From: Lolium rigidum
Taxonomy: Eukaryota; Streptophyta; Magnoliopsida; Poales; Poaceae
Length of the DNA stretch: 64,000 nt
Direction of reading: 5' to 3'
Assembly (NCBI RefSeq): GCF_022539505.1
Contig: NC_061514.1
Location: 340,116,644 to 340,180,643, forward strand
Part shown: positions 10,609-24,349 of the stretch, piece by piece
How the letters are laid out: each line of letters opens with the position of its first letter
How positions within the stretch are numbered: position 1 is the stretch's first letter
Position numbers and translations under genes: made by a program
Notes under the pieces: generated by a model
Told to the model about the DNA's origin: nothing
Database searches by the model: none
What the model saw: the letters and a program-made list of their open reading frames with translations, nothing else

Positions 10609-13600
10609 GTAATATCCCAGGTATTGGGGTTACAAAAATAGAGGAAACAGATGTGTGCATTGCATTCATGCATAGAAAATCTGGGGAATTTTCGCGCTTT
10701 AAAGTAAAACAGTCACAGTAACTGAAGTTTCACTTGACCTTGGTGGAATTGAAGTAGCTCATCAAGTCAAGCGCTATAAACCTCAATGTGACATTTGTTA
10801 AAATAATGTTTTGGGTAGAGATGATTTGATCTAAGGGGTTAGATCAAATGAGATTAAAATAAACACAACGACACCTTAATCAAGGATCAATTACTTGATC
10901 TTATTAAAGATCATAATATGGTATTCCTTGCCATAACATATGAACATCCATTTAATTGGAAATCAAGTAACAAGAAATGGTGAAACTATTCTTGATTTAT
11001 CTTTTCCATGTCTTAAAACTAATCTATGATCTTACCATGAAATCTCATGGTATTCATTCCACTTCAACATTGGAATTATAACAAGGAGATCCACTCAAGA
11101 AGTATATATCCTTCTCTATTCCAAATTAAAATACATCAAACCTAGAGAGGTGAGAGTTCTATATTACTTATTAGACAAGAACTGACAAACTTTGAGCTAA
11201 ACCTTGGATATATATTCATATGATCACAACATCATCTTTAAGAAGAACCCTAGGATATTATTTAATACATTACCTAGAGAGAGAAACCAATTATGTGAAA
11301 CATAGATATTGATGAGCACAGTAATCTCTATGGAACCTAACTTAAGTTAGTACTAAAATCCTTCTCAAATGAGAGAGCCCAAGCTTTGGTGTCACACTCA
11401 AGTTAGTTAAGGCAACACTAGGATTTGAGGGAAAGAACTATCCATATACCCAGATGATTATATCATCATTCCCTGGAAAGATACCTAAGTAGTATCTCAG
11501 GCATTCTCCTGGGATATAAACTAATGAGGCAACCATAATAGTTCCATCCAAGAAGGTAAATTAGAAGTACTATACCCTAGCTGATCAATACAGTGCTTGA
11601 TCATGGAAGTGAGAACCTCATCTAATGAGAGATACCTTAGAAAGCCAAACCTTGATCATTATAAAATGAGTAATGATCATAAAACCCAAGAACTTGAGGT
11701 AAAGATAATAAGAACAAGTTGATCATGCTTAAACCATGATCATGCTCTTGAGGTAAGACTGGATAAGTTAAATCCTAATAGGATTAGTAGATGTTATTCA
11801 CCACATGAAATCATAGGGAGGTAACTAGTAAGCAACCATAGGCTTATATCCTAACTTTAACTTGTGAATCACTTGGGATCATAAATGGAATCTTATCACA
11901 TCTATATTCCACTCATTCCTCAACTAAAGTACATAAGAAAACCTTAGAGTTAAACTTTATACTTTATATGGTGAAAACCATTCATCCATGTAACCAAAGT
12001 TAACTATAAAAAGAACCATAACTACTTTAGTTACTATAATGATAAATTAAGGATAATAACAGAAATCTATTGGTAGGAGATAAAACCAATTCTAAATACC
12101 TTAGTAATTAAAGGAGAATAGAAACAATTAAGCAAGTAATCATATTACCTTGGTTAGGGGAGATTAAACCCTAGCAAATGCAATATGAGGTCATCCCAAC
12201 TCTACAAACTAAAAGTATATCTCAACCCTAGTTTATGTATCACTATGGTGATCATAATATGAACCTAGGCCATAATTGAAATTCAAACCAATTGGCATTA
12301 GGTGAATATCATTAGAACCCTAGTATGGCATATTAATAAAATCTTATACTTCATTTGTTAAACCTGAGGAAAACCTTGTGATACATCTTATAATTAAAAC
12401 CATAAGTGTGATTATCAACCACTTACCTATATAATTAAGACCCAACCTTGAGGAGAGTAATATCTACTCTAGATAATTCAAAGTGTTAATAGATCATAAC
12501 ACAAATGCTAATTTAATATGGGTTATCATCAAACCTTCAAAACTATAATAAAATGTTGCTCACATGAAATAACATGGAGGTGATTAATTTCTCAAATAGG
12601 AACTAAGAAATAATCACAATTTCAGAAATACCTGGAGAAGAAGGTATCAACTCTTATGTTTCTAAATTGAATGGAATTAATAACAAAAAGGAAATTTAAG
12701 TGAAAATATCAATTCATGTTTAAATTGCTATTTTGAGTAAAGTTCACAAATATACCAATAATCTAATATAAAATATGAATTCAAATAGAATAGTAATACA
12801 ATAGTCAGTATACCAAATCTTGATCGAATCAACATAATTGAAATATTTGCAAACAGTATTGAATTCAAATAGGAATTCAAATAGGAAGTATAAAACAGAA
12901 AATAAAAACAGAAAAGAAAAGAGGAGAAAGACTTTACCTGGACTCACCTGCAGCCCAGCACCACAACCACCACCAGCCCATCACCAGCCCAGCAGTAGCC
13001 CACCAGGCCAACCCAACCCAAATCAAATACCGTTTCACCCTGCTTTAAAAATCGTGCGAGAAGACGTGGTCTTCGTCTTCCTCGCATGGACGCCACGGGA
13101 TGCCGTGGTCGACTTCGTCGGCCACGTCCTCATCGCCGATAAGCACGAGCTGGACGCAAGCGTCGACCCAGAACCCTAGCGCATGGCCGTGGAGTCCGCA
13201 GCCAGTCGGACCATCTAGATTCGGGCACCGAAAACCCTAACCGCATCTCCACCGTATCCTGGCCGCTCGTCGCCGACGACTCGTCGTCGTTCCAGACCAC
13301 CTCGAGGCGTATAAAAGCACCAGAATGACCGCCGTGCCATCCTTGTTCACCTCCGCCCAACCATTCTCTCTCAATCCCTCTCCAACTCACACCATTCTCA
13401 TGTACTGGCCGTCGGAGTCGGAGAAGAAGCTGACGATAGGAGCCGCCCCTGACTTCGGCAAGTGGTCCAGGAGATGCGCCTCGACGCGTAGAGCAAGTGT
13501 GCGGAAGCACGCATCCAGGGGAGCTAGGAATCGGCCTAATTTCAACAATTCCTTCCGCAGCACTTCGCCAGAATCGGCGAATTCCTCGCCGTCTCTGTTC

Positions 13601-14660
13601 GCAATTGACGGTACCAACCGTATCATCAATACCAGGGTGAGTACACGCTTCTTTAGAGCCTACTCGCACATCATATAATCGTCTGTGGCTCAATTTCGTG
13701 GTCTCGCCGGAGTTGCTCCGCCGCAGACATGTATGTCGACGACGCTCCGGTGAACCATTCAAAAATCTAGCACCACCACGGTGTTCCGCGTGTCGAGGGG
13801 AGTCGAGAGAGCTTAGCCGCGCATCTGGGAAGGCCGTAAATCGGCGGCGCCGTCCCCAGTTGACCGCCGGCGTTCAACCGTCGGCAAGATCAATCGCTCG
13901 GTCAAACTTGACCAGTCATCGCTTGCGTGGCAGCCGACGTGTCACTGACCCCACCGGTCAGTGACTAGGGTTAGGGTATGCCACGGTAACAAAAGTGTTG
14001 TTCATTTAAATTTAATTCCAGAAAATTGCTGCAACTTTAAATAAATCTAGAAAATTCATATTAACTCAGAAAAATACAAATGAGTTATCAAAATTCTTAG
14101 AAAATAAAAATCTATCCAATAAAAATATAATATGAATTTTTTTTTTTAATAAAAATTCAATTATTTAATACTTGTTATTTAAGCCTTATTTATTAATTCT
14201 AAATTCAATTAAAATTCAATAATTAGGAAAACTTTCCAAATCAAATAAAAACCAGTAAATAAATAAAGAAATCATTAAAGCTAATTTTCTTTATTTGTTA
14301 CTTTGTTAAATCATTATTAGAGAGATTTAAACTCTGGTTAATAATTACTTTAATTATTAATTCATTAAAAAATAAAAAAAAAATATCAAATCCAGTCTTA
14401 TTTTTATTTCATAGTTATTAATAACTTCAACTTGATAATGAAGTTATTAATCATAGACCTATATGGTAATTAGAAAACCCTAATTACATATTGAATGATG
14501 TTACAACCTTATCATTTCATGTGATTCCTAAAACCCTAATACAAATAGGAACCCTAGCTCCATTAATCATTATGAAACCTAAATTGTCTCTAAACCTAAA
14601 CCCTAGGTTAGAACATGTGATCATGATACTCTAATTTCATTCATAGCTCTATAGTAGCAA
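10609..14660 (+). repeat. Old LTR-type repeat, segment Q (left arm of inverted pair)
   Basis: Begins TGTAATATCCCAGG; the inverted counterpart ends at 21441. Shared landmarks on opposite strands are GCATTGCATTCATGCATAGAAAA, GCGCGAAAA or CGCGCTTT near the end, AGCTCATCAAGTCAAGCGCTATA, an AT-rich stretch, a GC-rich island (about 12950-13970) and then AACAACTTT/AATAATTAGG-type AT-rich DNA. Pairwise similarity is clear but well diverged, with many indels. No conserved coding region was found. The long low-complexity 'ATGAACCCTAG' style sequence is typical of very large Gypsy LTRs; family unassigned. Confidence 0.7.
13309..13318 (+). promoter_or_regulatory. TATA box in the left LTR-like arm
   Basis: GTATAAAAGC follows CTCGAGGC at the edge of the GC-rich island. 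The inverted arm has CTATAAATAG in the matching place on the other strand, so the element is conserved in position. It would drive transcription rightward. Confidence 0.6.
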
Positions 14661-17129
14661 CTAAACAATTGCCATGGCTTCATAAGATAATAGAGACCCA
14701 TCTCTAATACATTGGTATTAAATGTGTTCATGCTTAGCTGATCAAATAGGACCAACCCTAGTTCCTAACTTATGAGACACCAAACTTAGTTTTCCATGCT
14801 TAGCATCACACCAATGTGATGAACCTCAGGAGCAACTATGCCAAATCTTGAGCATTACCTAACCATATTCCACTAAACCCTACTAGTGTAGGATACTTAT
14901 CAACCATCCTATTTAGGAGCCAATTATTCCTTACTAGAACCAACAGTAAAACCTAGACCCCCTCAACCCTAATTGATATACTTCTTATTATTTAAGAAGT
15001 ATGCTCTTCAAAAGTTATTCTTTTGAAGTAAATAAAGAATCATCATCAACCCTGCCTATAAGGACCTATAAACCCTAGCTAGCTATCACCAATAAGATGA
15101 ACCAATCCTGATAGCAACCTTGTATGAATAATTGCTTAGAATGCCCCGGCTTAATTCAACCTTACAAGCCCTAGGTGTCGATGAATCCAACGTTGCTGTG
15201 ATCCATCTAATACATACTCCAGAAACTAGATGAAACCATAGTCAACCATAGAACCCCACCAACCTAATTATCATACTTGTTCATTATTAAAGAACATGTT
15301 CTTCAAAAGTTATTCTTTTGAAATATATAATAAGTAATCATCAACCATGCACTATAGGACTTAAAACTTGACAACTGCTCTTTACTTATTATACAACTAC
15401 TACTCTTTGGTGTGTATGATTGTTATTATGCATTTTACCACTTGCTCATGATTCTAAAACAACACAAACCTGAATAAGAACCTTGTTTGTGAATCACTCT
15501 AAAAGTACAACACACCCTGAACTAATCATTACCACTCACTAATCCTACATCATCAGGGTTAGGTCACGCTTAGAGCGATTGCATCTCATACTTATGCATT
15601 ATTGCATCCTTGCCAATCTTTTAAATTCTTCTATCTAAAATATTAGAAAGAATGTACTCTTCTATCCAAATCTACATCGTCCTTACCGGACGATGATGCT
15701 ATTTCAGAATTTGGAGTTATTGCGTATCGAAGACCTTGCCTGCATAATCTTGCAGTCAAGAAAGGCAAGTTCATCGCTTGCTCATGCCATTTGAGTATTT
15801 TTACCAAATTACTTGCAAGGTACTATGTTTATCACTATTGCATAAAAAACAAAACCACTATTTTCATAACTATGAATATGACTAAGTGGTGGGCAATGGA
15901 ACCATGGATTGTGTTGATATGGTGGAGGTTCCATTGCAAGGGTTTATATCCATCTAGGATTAAACAACAAATGTCGTCCAGTGATTCTTGTGTCGTAAAA
16001 CTCGTGTTAACCATAAGATCTGAAGTGGGACGGAATAGTCAATTGTATTTCCACCTCTCGTACATCAACGAATGCGCTTACTGTAGACACTTGACCCAGG
16101 TTGGGCAAGCGGTGGGGTGGGGATCCCATTCTAATTCCCCACGGTAATGTGGTCTATGATGGGTTGCATCTACCGGCGAAGGAGTTTGGTTAACTAGTCC
16201 CGGCATCGTCGTCGTGGTCGGGGTCTATCCTTAATTGGTATAAGAGGACCGGCGAGGACCCAGGGTCGGGGATTGCAACAAAGGGTGGGTGTGCGAGGTA
16301 GCGGAGGAATATGATTGGCTACGACCTTATACCGGGCCTCACACCAAAGGAAGTGTGGACGAGAACATGACTCGGTTGGCACCAAGGTTAAGATCTCTTA
16401 TGGGTAAAGCAACACACCTCTGCAGAGTGTAATGAATCGTGACCTGTCACTCCCTGTTCCGGGATATGGAACTGCGAACGCGGCCGGAAAGGAACTCCAT
16501 GAAGTTCTAGTAAAGCTGGTGAAGGCTGACGGACATAGTTCTTCCGAATAAAAGCAACCTTTTGAAGAAATGGTTATGAAAACTTGCATTGGTATTAGAC
16601 TTTACGGTCTAATGTTGTAGCTAGTGCATTAAACACCTCTTTCCTATAATGAACTTGTTGAGTACGCTCGTACTCATCCCACTCTTAAATCCCCTGCTTA
16701 GATATGGAGGCATCGAAGGAGGATCTACCGTGCAACTCAAAGGCCGAGGAGTCATCAACTACTTCAAGAAACAGGACCATGTCAGAAGAGTCAGATACCA
16801 TATCCAACAAGGAGAAAACCTAGATTAGCAGTAGAAGGGGACTAGCTCCCTAAACCTAGCTCCTATTTAGCTAGAATATATTCATAGCCTCTATAGCTAG
16901 TTAAATACTCTACAGAGTCCGTGATAAGATTAGATCACGAGTCGTTCTGCTGGAGATTATTGACATTTTACCTCATTGTAAAGTAGGAGGCTGTGTGGAT
17001 CTTTTGTAAAGAGTCAGTGTTTTAATTCTATAGACATGCCTTGGACCCGCATGTGTTTCTGTTGTACCACTCTAAGCGATGTAATACTTGTGAAACGGTG
17101 TTTCATTGGTATTATATCAGACTTGCATA
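14661..17129 (-). repeat. Inverted copy of segment P plus a short unique part
   Basis: About 14700-16830 is the reverse-complement homologue of 2165-4001 plus 10354-10608. It shares the GGACGATGATGC, TGCCTGCATAATCTTGCAGT, CTCTGCAGAGTG and AAGTTATTCTTTTGAAG blocks. 16831-17129 has no partner in the left copy and contains GTAATACTTGTGAAACGGTG and TGGTATGCCGGGTCACCACA, phrases I associate with the ends of grass Gypsy elements. No gene seen. Confidence 0.65.
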
Positions 17130-20100
17130 CTACACCATGCAGTGGTATGCCGGGTCACCACATTAGTGGATCATGAACATGCATTCATTTGTTGCTCATT
17201 AAAGTTCTATAGGTAAAGTGGAATTCATAAGATCATATGGAATAAACCCCTAGGGTTTTAGGATTGAAACTAATTTAGGATGATCACATAAAATAATGAG
17301 ATCAAGGTTCTTGTTCATATTAGAACTAGGGTTTCTAAATTGTGATATCATTTATAAAATGATAATTGGTAATGTAGTTGAAGTTATTAACTACTTTGAA
17401 ACAAATTAATAATGGATTTAACATTTTATTAATTTTAAATGATTTGACGTTTAAGATAAATACTACATAGGGTTTAACTTAGGACTTATGGTTTTACAAT
17501 TGTCCTTAAGTTGTTAAAATAATAACTTGCTAATTAAAAAGGTTTAAGTAAATAAACAACTTGTGAAATACCAAAATTAATATTATTTCTTAATATTTTC
17601 TTGTTTTGTTATTAATTAAAGATATAGTAAATGGTAATTTGCACTTTAAGTTTTTTTAAATACTATCAATATTTTAGTTAATGAAATATGATAAAGAATT
17701 TAATCTTAACATTCTACTTAATTACTGAATAGCTATTATTTATTTTTGGAAACTTAAATAATTATTGAGTTCAAATTGTATTTAGAATAAATGAAAAGGC
17801 ATATTTAATAAGGGTTTAAATAATTAAATTTTTATTTTGACACACATTTTTATATTATAATTTTATTGAGTAGGTTTTATTTTTGTGAGAATTTTGATAT
17901 ATTATTTATATTTTTCTGAGCAAAAATTAATTTTATTTATTTCTATAATGTTTCAGTTATTTACTGGTTTTTAAATTAAGCAGAAAATACTAAAGGTATC
18001 GATTCATACCTAGCCCTAGACGCTGACTAGTGGGGCATGTGTACACGTCGGCTACCACGCAGGCACGACTCAGTCAAAGTTGACTGAGGCCATTGACCTC
18101 ACCGGCGTTTAAACGTCGGCGGCCAGTAGAGGACGGCGACGTCGTTCTGGCCATCCCGCGGATGCGCGGATGTGACCAAACAAACGCCCTCAGCATGCTG
18201 AGCACGATGGTGGTGGCCCCACCACCTATTGGTCACCGGATATAGCTCCGGCGAACCCTACTGTGGCGGCGCACTCCAGCCAAAACACGAGAATAGGCTA
18301 CAGACGATGCCGAGAAGGAATAGATGACTCAATCAATGCGCAATCTTACCCTGAAGCTCAGGGTGTGGTCGGCTCCGGCGATTGTCGACGGAGACGACGA
18401 CGATTGAGCAATTTCCAACGAACCCGATTGAAAGGGAACGCCAAATTTCTCCCTCCTCCTTGCTCCCCTTGATGCTCTTCTCCTCCAGGGTGCTCTATGT
18501 GCTCGAGCGATTCACCTCGACCACTTGATCGACGTCGGGGTAGCTCCAATCGACGGCGTCGTGCTCGACACCGGCGACCTGGCGCAGATGAAATCGAGAG
18601 CTGGACAGGTGCTGGGGGGAAATGGATGGATGGAGATGGATTCGGGTTCCATTGCGGTGCTCCATACCTATTTATAGAGCTCGAGGTGGTCAGAAGCGTC
18701 ATCTCGCCGGCGGCAGGGGTGGAGATGCGACGGCGACAGTGAAGTGCATTCGGACACGAATCTTGATATCTTTGGATAGGCTCGGACGCGAGAGATATAG
18801 GGAAGGGTTCTGGAAACTTCTGCGACGTCCGAGGCCGTCCCTATCGCCAATGGTGAGGTAGTCGGGCTCGTCCTCTGTGCTGTCGTCTCCGGAGAAGAAG
18901 GAGACGATGACTTACCTCGCATGACTTTTAAAGCGAGCCGAAACGGTATCTGGGCTGTTTCGTTTATGGGCTGGGCTGGCGACGTGGGTTGCTACTGGGC
19001 TGCGGTGGCCTGTCAGGTAAGCTCCTCTCTTTCTTTTCTATTTTGTTTTCTGTTTTATTTCCTGGTTTCTATTTTAGTGTTTGAATTCAAATTTGAATTC
19101 TGGTTATTCTTGCAGGTTTTTAAATATTTACATTTCAATGGAATTGATCCTTATAAATACTGCATAATCGTGTTATTCAAATAAGTATGTAATATTTGAT
19201 TAAGTTTGTGTTCTTGTGGGGTGCATTCTAAATTTAAAATAGATATGGTTTAAGTGTTCATCTCAATTCCTTTTATTTAGGAACCAATCTGTTTAAATGG
19301 TTTGAAAATTTATAAATGTGCATGGTGAACATACTATTAGGTTTTGTTAAAGTGCTTAACAATATTGGTTGCTCATATATATTTTAATTATGGCTAGAAT
19401 TTAAAATAAATGGTAATGAGGATGGGGTTGGGTCATGATTTTATGTGCATAGTTATTTCTAAGGATTTAAGAAGATGGTTGGATAAACTCTATATTTACT
19501 AATCTTGCTTAGCAAACTCTAGCTTGAATAACTTAAGATAGATCCTAAGCTCATCATGGTTAATTCTCTTACTAAAATGATGGTCCAAACCCTAACACAC
19601 TATCTCATTTGGTCAACTAAGCAAAGTACTTGGAAGACAAGATATAATTGGATATTGGTTTAACTCAAATCCCCTAAATGGTATTTAAGCTTAAGGTATT
19701 TCTAGCTTAGGTTCATACTTGTGATCCATGATTCACAAGTTAGGAGATGGTATTTTATGTGGAGTAGATCTCTTGTGAAATGGTTTAGGGTTTGAGAGGT
19801 GACTGGACAAGTTAGGATTTAGGCATAGGTTCTATGTGGTTATGATCTAGGGTTTCCCTTATATTTATCAATTGAGGCAGTAAGGAAATAGGAAAGTGGT
19901 CTACCCATCATTTCATGTGATGGATAATATCTGCTCATCAAATAAAGTTTAACTTATCTTCTATATCTGCAAAGCATGATTTTGCGTTAGACATGATCAA
20001 CTTATTCCTCACTAATCTCTCTTTATTATTCCTCTCATAACACTCCTCCTAGATTCTTAGGGTTTATGATCACTACCAAGCTGTGATGATTATGGAATTG

Positions 20101-21441
20101 GTTTACTAAGGTATTGCTATAGGAATAGGGTTCTTACCTCCAAGATCAAATGTTGTCTTGAACAACTAAGATTAGTACTACTCTAGGATTCTTGTATGGA
20201 CATGACTATGGTTAGTATTATCACTTCACTCACTTCTCGATACCTTGACACATCCTAGGGCTCTACTCAAAATATGATGATATGATCTTGTAACTCTATG
20301 GTTTGCCTAGGAATTCTACCTTGGTATCTTGTGTAGCTTATTCTTCTGAAATCTGATAAACCTGCATTTTGTGGTATGCCTCCACCTCCTAGCTTCTTCA
20401 TCTTGATCCTAGCTAATGCATGGAGTGGCTCTATGTGTTTGTTTCCTTGTATCATGCTACAAGATGATCAGATGGATGAAGGGTGTGGCTCCTTTTATAG
20501 GCTTGGGCAAGCTCTAATATCATGACACATAGGTGGGTGACTCTTGTTTTGGTTTGATGAGTAAGGTGCTTGGTTGTCATGCCCTCATCCATATCAATCC
20601 TTTGAGCATGAGGTGGCAAAGCTTAGGATGCAAGTTATGTAGATATTTTCATCCTATGTGGCATGATATCCTCTCATATGATTTATCTTTGGATAGCCAA
20701 GTGGCATTTGTTACTAAATATCTCGTGGATGGTTTTATTATTGTGGATGAGGCACTATATCATATTTAATTGGGTTTATATTATAATATTGGTCAAAAGA
20801 TCAAGGTTGAAGGTTATTCCTCAATTTTGGATAGTTGGTGTTTGCATTCACCAAGGCATGATCATATGAGTTTCAAAATACTCATAGTTAGTTTTATTCA
20901 AATAGTTTGAACTATAATTCGTAATATAAACGGATTTAGTTTTATGATATTCCATATATTTAATAAGTTATGATTAAAATAAGAATGTGTGACTTTTATG
21001 CAATTTAGACCCTGTGGTTCACCTTATTTATAAGTGAATTAAATTACACACAAAGGTAGTTGCTAACTTTTAAGTATTATTAAGTTAGGGTTTGATTCTT
21101 TAAAGAATGTGTTGTTGTAAGGAATACCTTGTTATGATGCTTTATATGATCTGGTATTTAATCCTCGCTTAAGGTGTTGTGATAGTAAAGATAATTACAT
21201 TTGATCTAGCCCATAGATCAAATCATCTCTCTACCCAAAACAAAGTTTTAGCAAAGATCACAGTGAAGTTTATAGCGCTTGACTTGATGAGCTACTTCAG
21301 TTCCAGCAAGTCAAGTGAAACTTCAGGTACTGTGATAAGTTTTATTTGAAAGCGCGAAAATTCCCCGGATTTTCTATGCATGAATGCAATGCACACTTTG
21401 GTGTCCTCTCATTTTGTAGCCTCTAAACCTGGGATATTACA
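17130..21441 (-). repeat. Old LTR-type repeat, inverted segment Q (right arm)
   Basis: Reverse-complement homologue of 10609-14660, ending in CCTGGGATATTACA at 21441. The GC-rich island here is about 18010-19020. The ends do not share a target-site duplication with the left arm, so the two arms are not the termini of one simple insertion. Confidence 0.7.
18669..18678 (-). promoter_or_regulatory. TATA box in the right LTR-like arm
   Basis: On the minus strand CTCGAGCTCTATAAATAGG matches the CTCGAGGCGTATAAAAGC of the left arm. It would drive transcription leftward, toward the left arm's promoter. Confidence 0.6.
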
Positions 21442-21554
21442 ATACCGATTCCAACGAGGTTTCACACAACTATCAACATTGCCACCCCGCTATCAACATT
21501 GCCTTCAGTGGTGGAGGCAAGCATATCTAGGAGGAGATCGATTCCTTTGTTGGA

Positions 21555-22710
21555 TTTATTTTAGACCCCTAATTTCTGACTATTTGCCTTTTTCTTTCGA
21601 TCCCTCTGCCGCTTTTGAAACGTTGAGGACATTGCTGGCTCATAGGTCTCACATGTCAGCCTCTATGAACAATAAACTTTTCCTTTTTTGGATTTTGACC
21701 CATAATTTCTGCCTATTTGCCTTTTACTTTCGATTTCATGCCGCCTCTAAAACATTAAGGACACTGCTGGCTCAAGGGTCCTAGATGTCAGCCTCTCTGA
21801 ACGATTATGTTTCTTTTCTTGGATTTTTTTACCCCTGATTTTTGGCTACTTATTTTTCCTTTCGATCCCGTGCCGCCTTAGAAACGTTGAGACCGCTCCT
21901 GCAAAATGGGACCCATATGTCATCATCTATGTACAATAAAAGTTTATTTTCTTGGATTTATTTTGATCCATAATTTCTGGCTACTTGCCTTTTTTCTTTC
22001 GATCTCCTGCCGCCTTTCAAACGTTGAGGGCGCTGCTGGCTCATGAGTCCCACATGTAAGTCTCTATGAACAATGAACCTTTCCTTTTTGTTGGATTTAT
22101 TTTTGACCCATAATTTCTAGCTATTTTCTTTTTTCTTTCGATTCCCTGCCGCCTTTCAAATGTTGAGGACGCTGGTGGCGAATGGGTTTCACATGTCATC
22201 ATGTCTGAATGATAAACCTTTCCTTTCTTGGATTTATTTTTTACTCTTGATTTCGAGCTACTTGCCATTTTTTCTTTCAATCCCCTACCGCCTTTGAAAC
22301 GTTGAGGCCACTCTTGGAAAAATGGGATCGATATATCATCCTCTCTGTACAATATACGTTTTCTTCCCTGGATTATTTTTGGTCCCTGATTTCTAGCAAA
22401 TTAACTTTTCCTTGGATCTATGACGCCTTGTTAAGGTTGAGGCGGCTGGTGGCTCATGGGACCCATACGCCAGATTCTATGTGCAATAAATCTTTTCTTT
22501 CTTGGATTATTTTTGGCCCCTTGATTTGGCTACATGGATTTTTCTTTCGATCCCCTGCTGAATTTGAAACGTGAGGCCGCTGTTGCAAAATGGGTCCCAC
22601 ATGCCAACCTATCTGAACGGTAATTTTTTTTGGATTTTCTTTAAACCCATGATTTTCTGTCTAGTTGACTTTTTCTTTCGATCCCATACCGTCTTGTTGA
22701 TGTGGCAGGA
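21555..22710 (+). repeat. Satellite-like tandem array, unit about 135 bp, roughly nine copies
   Basis: A diverged unit recurs at about 129-145 bp spacing. Each unit has TTTCTTTCGATCCC, then a GCCGCCTTTGAAACGTTGAGG-like part, GCTGGCTCATGGG or CTGCAAAATGGG, ACATGTCAGCCTCT, an AACAATAAA stretch and TTTCTTGGATTTATTTT. Counterparts of GTTGAGG lie near 21621, 21748, 21878, 22023, 22161, 22302, 22435, 22571 and 22696. No known satellite name is claimed. Short ORFs inside are by-products of the repeat. Confidence 0.85.
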
Positions 22711-22977
22711 TGATGGATTCCTAGGGTCAGCCTTTAGGTACATGAAAGGTGTGATATCATAACATAGGAGCCGAATTTGCGCCCACAGCCCAATGTATAC
22801 AGACCCAAACAACCATTTTTAGTAGCCGAAATACTTAGAACCGCTAGATATTCCCTCACGGCATAGCAGAAGGACTATGTGTAGCCTAGGATCCAAACAA
22901 AATGGATACATATGTCCATGTAGGCCTCGGCTTACCAACGTACGTAAACCTGCCCCCACGGCTAGACGGCTAGTACT
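22711..22977. other. Unassigned DNA between the tandem array and the SINE
   Basis: No gene or recognised repeat seen. Confidence 0.5.
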
Positions 22978-22994
22978 AGCTTCAAGGATACGTT

Positions 22995-23291
22995 GTGGTT
23001 GGATGGTTAGGAGGGCAGTAGCACCCACAGCCCACCAGAGTTTAAATTTCAGATTTGACACTTTGGTGTCTCGTAAAGACGGAATATTCTTCAGTGGGAG
23101 GCGACGTTCACGTCGACAGCGAGACACCTGTGGTGACTTTGTCAATCTCAAGACCTGCCGGATCAGTTCTTCGATGCAGTCTCTTGAAGGTGCTCATAGA
23201 GGTAGGGTGTGCGTGCGTGCGTTCATAGGGGTGAGTGTGTGCGCGTATGTGTGAGCGTCTTTAATTGTATCGTGTTTCGCAAAAAAAAAAA
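22995..23291 (+). mobile_element. Au-type SINE with 17-bp target-site duplication
   Basis: A tRNA-related head (GGTTGGATGGTTAGGAGGGC, then CAGCCCACCAGAGTTTAAAT as A/B box region) is followed by the conserved Au body (GAGGCGACGTTCACGTCGAC, GGTGACTTTGTCAATCTCAAG, GGTGCTCATAGAGGTAGGGT, TGTGCGTGCGTGCGTTCATA). It ends in a poly-A tail. AGCTTCAAGGATACGTT occurs at 22978-22994 and again at 23292-23308. The full-length copy plus perfect TSD shows an L1-type retroposition that is fairly recent. Confidence 0.93.
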
Positions 23292-23308
23292 AGCTTCAAG
23301 GATACGTT

Positions 23309-24170
23309 CACGGACCGACCGGGGCCGCCTATAATATATTCTTGACCAAAAAGTAATTGCTCAATTGGCAATTGCAGGTGAAAGCTACGCTTACCGGAAC
23401 TAGCTTGAATGGTGACGGCGACCAATTGCAGCGAGCTTCTTGTACTTAGCTCAGCGAACTAGCTTGAATGGTGATCAGTGATCACATCGTACTTCCTTCG
23501 AAAGCAAGGGTTCGAAATGACACGAAATTGATAAATTTGCACCTTTCCATTCTAATAAACCATACACAATCCGTATGCCCAACACCATAAAACTGTTGCG
23601 CTTATGCAGTATACTATTACTAGTATTGAGTTGCACGAAGCCAAGAGCTTCGAACTGATGGAGAATAAACACTACACTTATACTTGTACGTCGGCAGTTA
23701 AGTGTTATTGTGTTAACCTCATGCGTGTGATCTTTGTGTGCTTAAACGTAAACCGAAATTGATTGTATGCATTTCTTATTTGGATATGGATATTCCTGAA
23801 CCCGATATTAAGTTACATAGAATACTGATCCCTAAGTTGCACGAAGGTCGGGAGGGAGAGTTTCCTTCAGACTATTCATTCAGAACTTGTCATTTTTAGC
23901 TAAGCTACATACTTTTGCATTTGGGCATGTAAAATGACATGTATGTACATATATAAATCCTCTACATACAAAAAATTTATTTAGAATTTTCAGAGGCATG
24001 GAAATACAGATTTAATTTGGACCTTTATCAGGTACTCCTAAACTTGAGTCTCGGTGTGTATTTACAATTGGATGCCGATGGTTTTGTCCTTGTATGCAGT
24101 TCAACGGTTCATACATGGTTATATAGCTTTCCGAAAAATGCAAGACAAACACATTCTACTAATTCTTTCT
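23309..24170. other. Unassigned intergenic DNA
   Basis: AT-moderate sequence with no convincing ORF or repeat family recognised. Confidence 0.5.
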
Positions 24171-24175
24171 AAAGG

Positions 24176-24349
24176 TGTAGAAGGATAGAGGGATATGCGG
24201 AATATGATGGATGTTGTATTGAGCCTCTGGGGCGAGTATATATAGTGGTACAAGATTTGGAGGTTAAGATAGCTCTCCTAGAGACATGGTAGGTAGAGAT
24301 TACAAATCCTATACTACCTAATATACCTATACCAAATATATCTCTAACA
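24176..24349 (-). repeat. 3' LTR of the Copia-like element
   Basis: 174 bp, TGTAGAAGGATAG to TCTCTAACA on the plus strand, nearly identical to 32785-32958. Confidence 0.93.

Noticed and set aside
13130..13762. 210-residue minus-strand open frame in the GC-rich island
   Set aside because: Lies in the GC core of an LTR-like arm; the inverted arm has no matching frame.
10609..21441. A single giant terminal-inverted-repeat DNA transposon
   Set aside because: The flanks (AATTAGT and ATACCGA) show no target-site duplication, and arm homology includes promoter-bearing LTR-like sequence with further inverted P segments outside the left arm.
21555..22710. CRISPR-like array
   Set aside because: Units are ~135 bp, diverged along their whole length, with no short identical repeats and unique spacers; this is a eukaryotic tandem repeat.
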